From: Typhlomys cinereus
Taxonomy: Eukaryota > Chordata > Mammalia > Rodentia > Platacanthomyidae
DNA length: 64,000 nt
Assembly (NCBI GenBank): GCA_023101885.1
Contig: JALPQD010000515.1
Location: 1,298,501 to 1,362,500, forward strand
Reading direction: 5' to 3'
This document shows positions 62,775 to 64,000 of this stretch, piece after piece (position 1 is the first letter of the stretch; every line of letters starts with the position of its first letter). A program made the translations under genes and the position numbers. The notes under the pieces are model-generated. The model did not search any database, was not told where the DNA came from, and saw only the letters and a list, made by a program, of their open reading frames with translations.

Positions 62775-64000
62775 GTGCCTGGCTGATGCCACTACCACAT
62801 GCTCGGTTCACTTCTCTCCTGCCTCTTGCAAGTGTTCCGTATGGAGTTTAATGTCACCCCTGGCACATGTCCTTGGGTTGCTGGCAGGGGTCAAGAGAGG
62901 AGTAGGACCGTTTGCTCCTGTACCTTCTACTTAGCATGAAAACTTTACTTTCACAGGAAAGAGCACCTATGCTGGACCCCTGAAGGCTCCAACTGCTTCC
63001 TTCTCAGTCCGCATCAGGACCCTCCTGTCAGCAGTCAGACTGGGCCATACCTCACCCAGACTCCCATGACAGCCTCTGCTTCTGCAATCAGCAGTGACTA
63101 TACATAAACAGTGGCCTAGATTCCAGACAGGCTCCATCCGGGCCCAGCTCCAGGAGCCACCACATGGATCTAACCAGAAGCACATGAAGGGCAGAAGGGT
63201 CCTTGGGATGTGTGGTGCAGACAAGGGAGGACATGTCCCTTGAGGAAAGCCTTGTCGGGGGCGTCCACAGGCTGGCTGGAGACCAGGTTTCCCAACCCCA
63301 CATGGTCAGCAGACCAAAGAACCAATCCCCTTCTTGGAGCTCCCAAATCAGCGAAGAGACCTAGGACTGTAGAAGAAGCACACACGTCGTTCCGTAGCCG
63401 CCAGAGTCACCTGTCAGGTGAGCTTCGTTCAAGACAGAAGCTGCCAGCCAAGGGGTGAAGCAAAGACCGCTGGGCTGGGCTGTGTCTGAGGTGGAACCAT
63501 CTGTCTGTCTGGGTCCAAACAGCACCAGGGCAGATGGAGCCTGGCGATAACTTGGCTTTGTCAAAACTCCAGCCTGTGCACAGGGATGGGGAGGAGTTAG
63601 AAAGCAGAGTTGCTCCTTTGGCTGGCATGGAGAGGAAAGGGGTGCCTACAGGGGTCTCTAGAAGATGACGTAGAAATAGGAACAGGAATCTGGAAGGGCA
63701 GAGAAGGGAGTTCTGGGCCAGCTTCCCGCGGCCATTGGCCTCCTCCTCTTTTCCTTCTCTTGGCTCCAGGACAGGAAAGTGACGGCCTCAAGCATCAAGG
63801 ACCAAATTGCCTTGAACCTCTGTGGTTCTAGCTGGAATGTGGGATCTGGGGGAGATTCCTGGGTAATCTGGAGAGGGAGCAGAAGTGTAGGATGCTTCAG
63901 GGACAGATAGGGAGGTGAGGGGCTTGGGATACAAAGATGAGCTCTAAGAGGCTAAGGACACCAGAAACCAAATCCCTGGGGTGGGAAGGGAGTTCAGGAA
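62775..64000. other. Intergenic, no gene recognised
   Basis: Unique-looking sequence up to the window edge. Short open frames on both strands with no recognisable product. Confidence 0.5.

Overview
This window is mammalian nuclear DNA, almost certainly from a rodent. It holds intron-split genes, a CpG-island promoter, and a dense load of rodent SINEs (B1, B2/B4-like, ID), L1, L2, MIR and (CA)n microsatellites. The commonest young repeat is a tRNA-headed SINE. Together with an older element resembling the jerboa Dip SINE, it suggests a dipodoid rodent (jerboa, jumping mouse or birch mouse). That placement is inference from repeat style and is tentative.

Two protein-coding genes are clear, both on the minus strand and in tandem. 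GNAI3 (G protein alpha-i3) occupies about 1.9-41.7 kb. All eight coding exons can be placed to the base with GT-AG splice sites, and they add up to an intact 1,065-nt, 354-residue CDS. A ninth, wholly untranslated exon follows an 89-bp intron that starts just after the stop codon. Its promoter is a CpG island at about 40.8-42.0 kb. GPR61, an orphan class A GPCR, has its whole CDS in one exon at 45416-46768, intact at 450 residues. The roughly 3.7 kb between the two genes probably carries the GPR61 3' UTR. The order GPR61 then GNAI3, same strand, matches the conserved mammalian arrangement as I recall it.

Layout: 1-3.5 kb is 3' flank and 3' UTR of GNAI3. From 3.6 to 41.5 kb lie the GNAI3 exons and repeat-rich introns; intron 1 is about 22 kb. 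From 40.8 to 42.0 kb is the promoter island. From 42 to 45.4 kb is the probable GPR61 3' UTR and spacer. From 45.4 to 46.8 kb is GPR61. From 46.8 to 64 kb is upstream and intergenic sequence with no recognisable coding gene, several MIR and SINE copies, long simple repeats, and a few promoter- or enhancer-like patches.

I found no novel multi-gene system, CRISPR array or foreign gene cluster. The points worth a second look are mostly about genome dynamics. They include a CpG-rich young SINE subfamily with long perfect target-site duplications, biased to the sense strand of GNAI3, and two SINE copies truncated at almost the same 5' point. There are also two recent local duplications of 100-150 bp, a Gly-to-Ser change at Gai3 codon 292, the stop-proximal 3' UTR intron, and an imperfect tetranucleotide repeat in the GNAI3 5' UTR.
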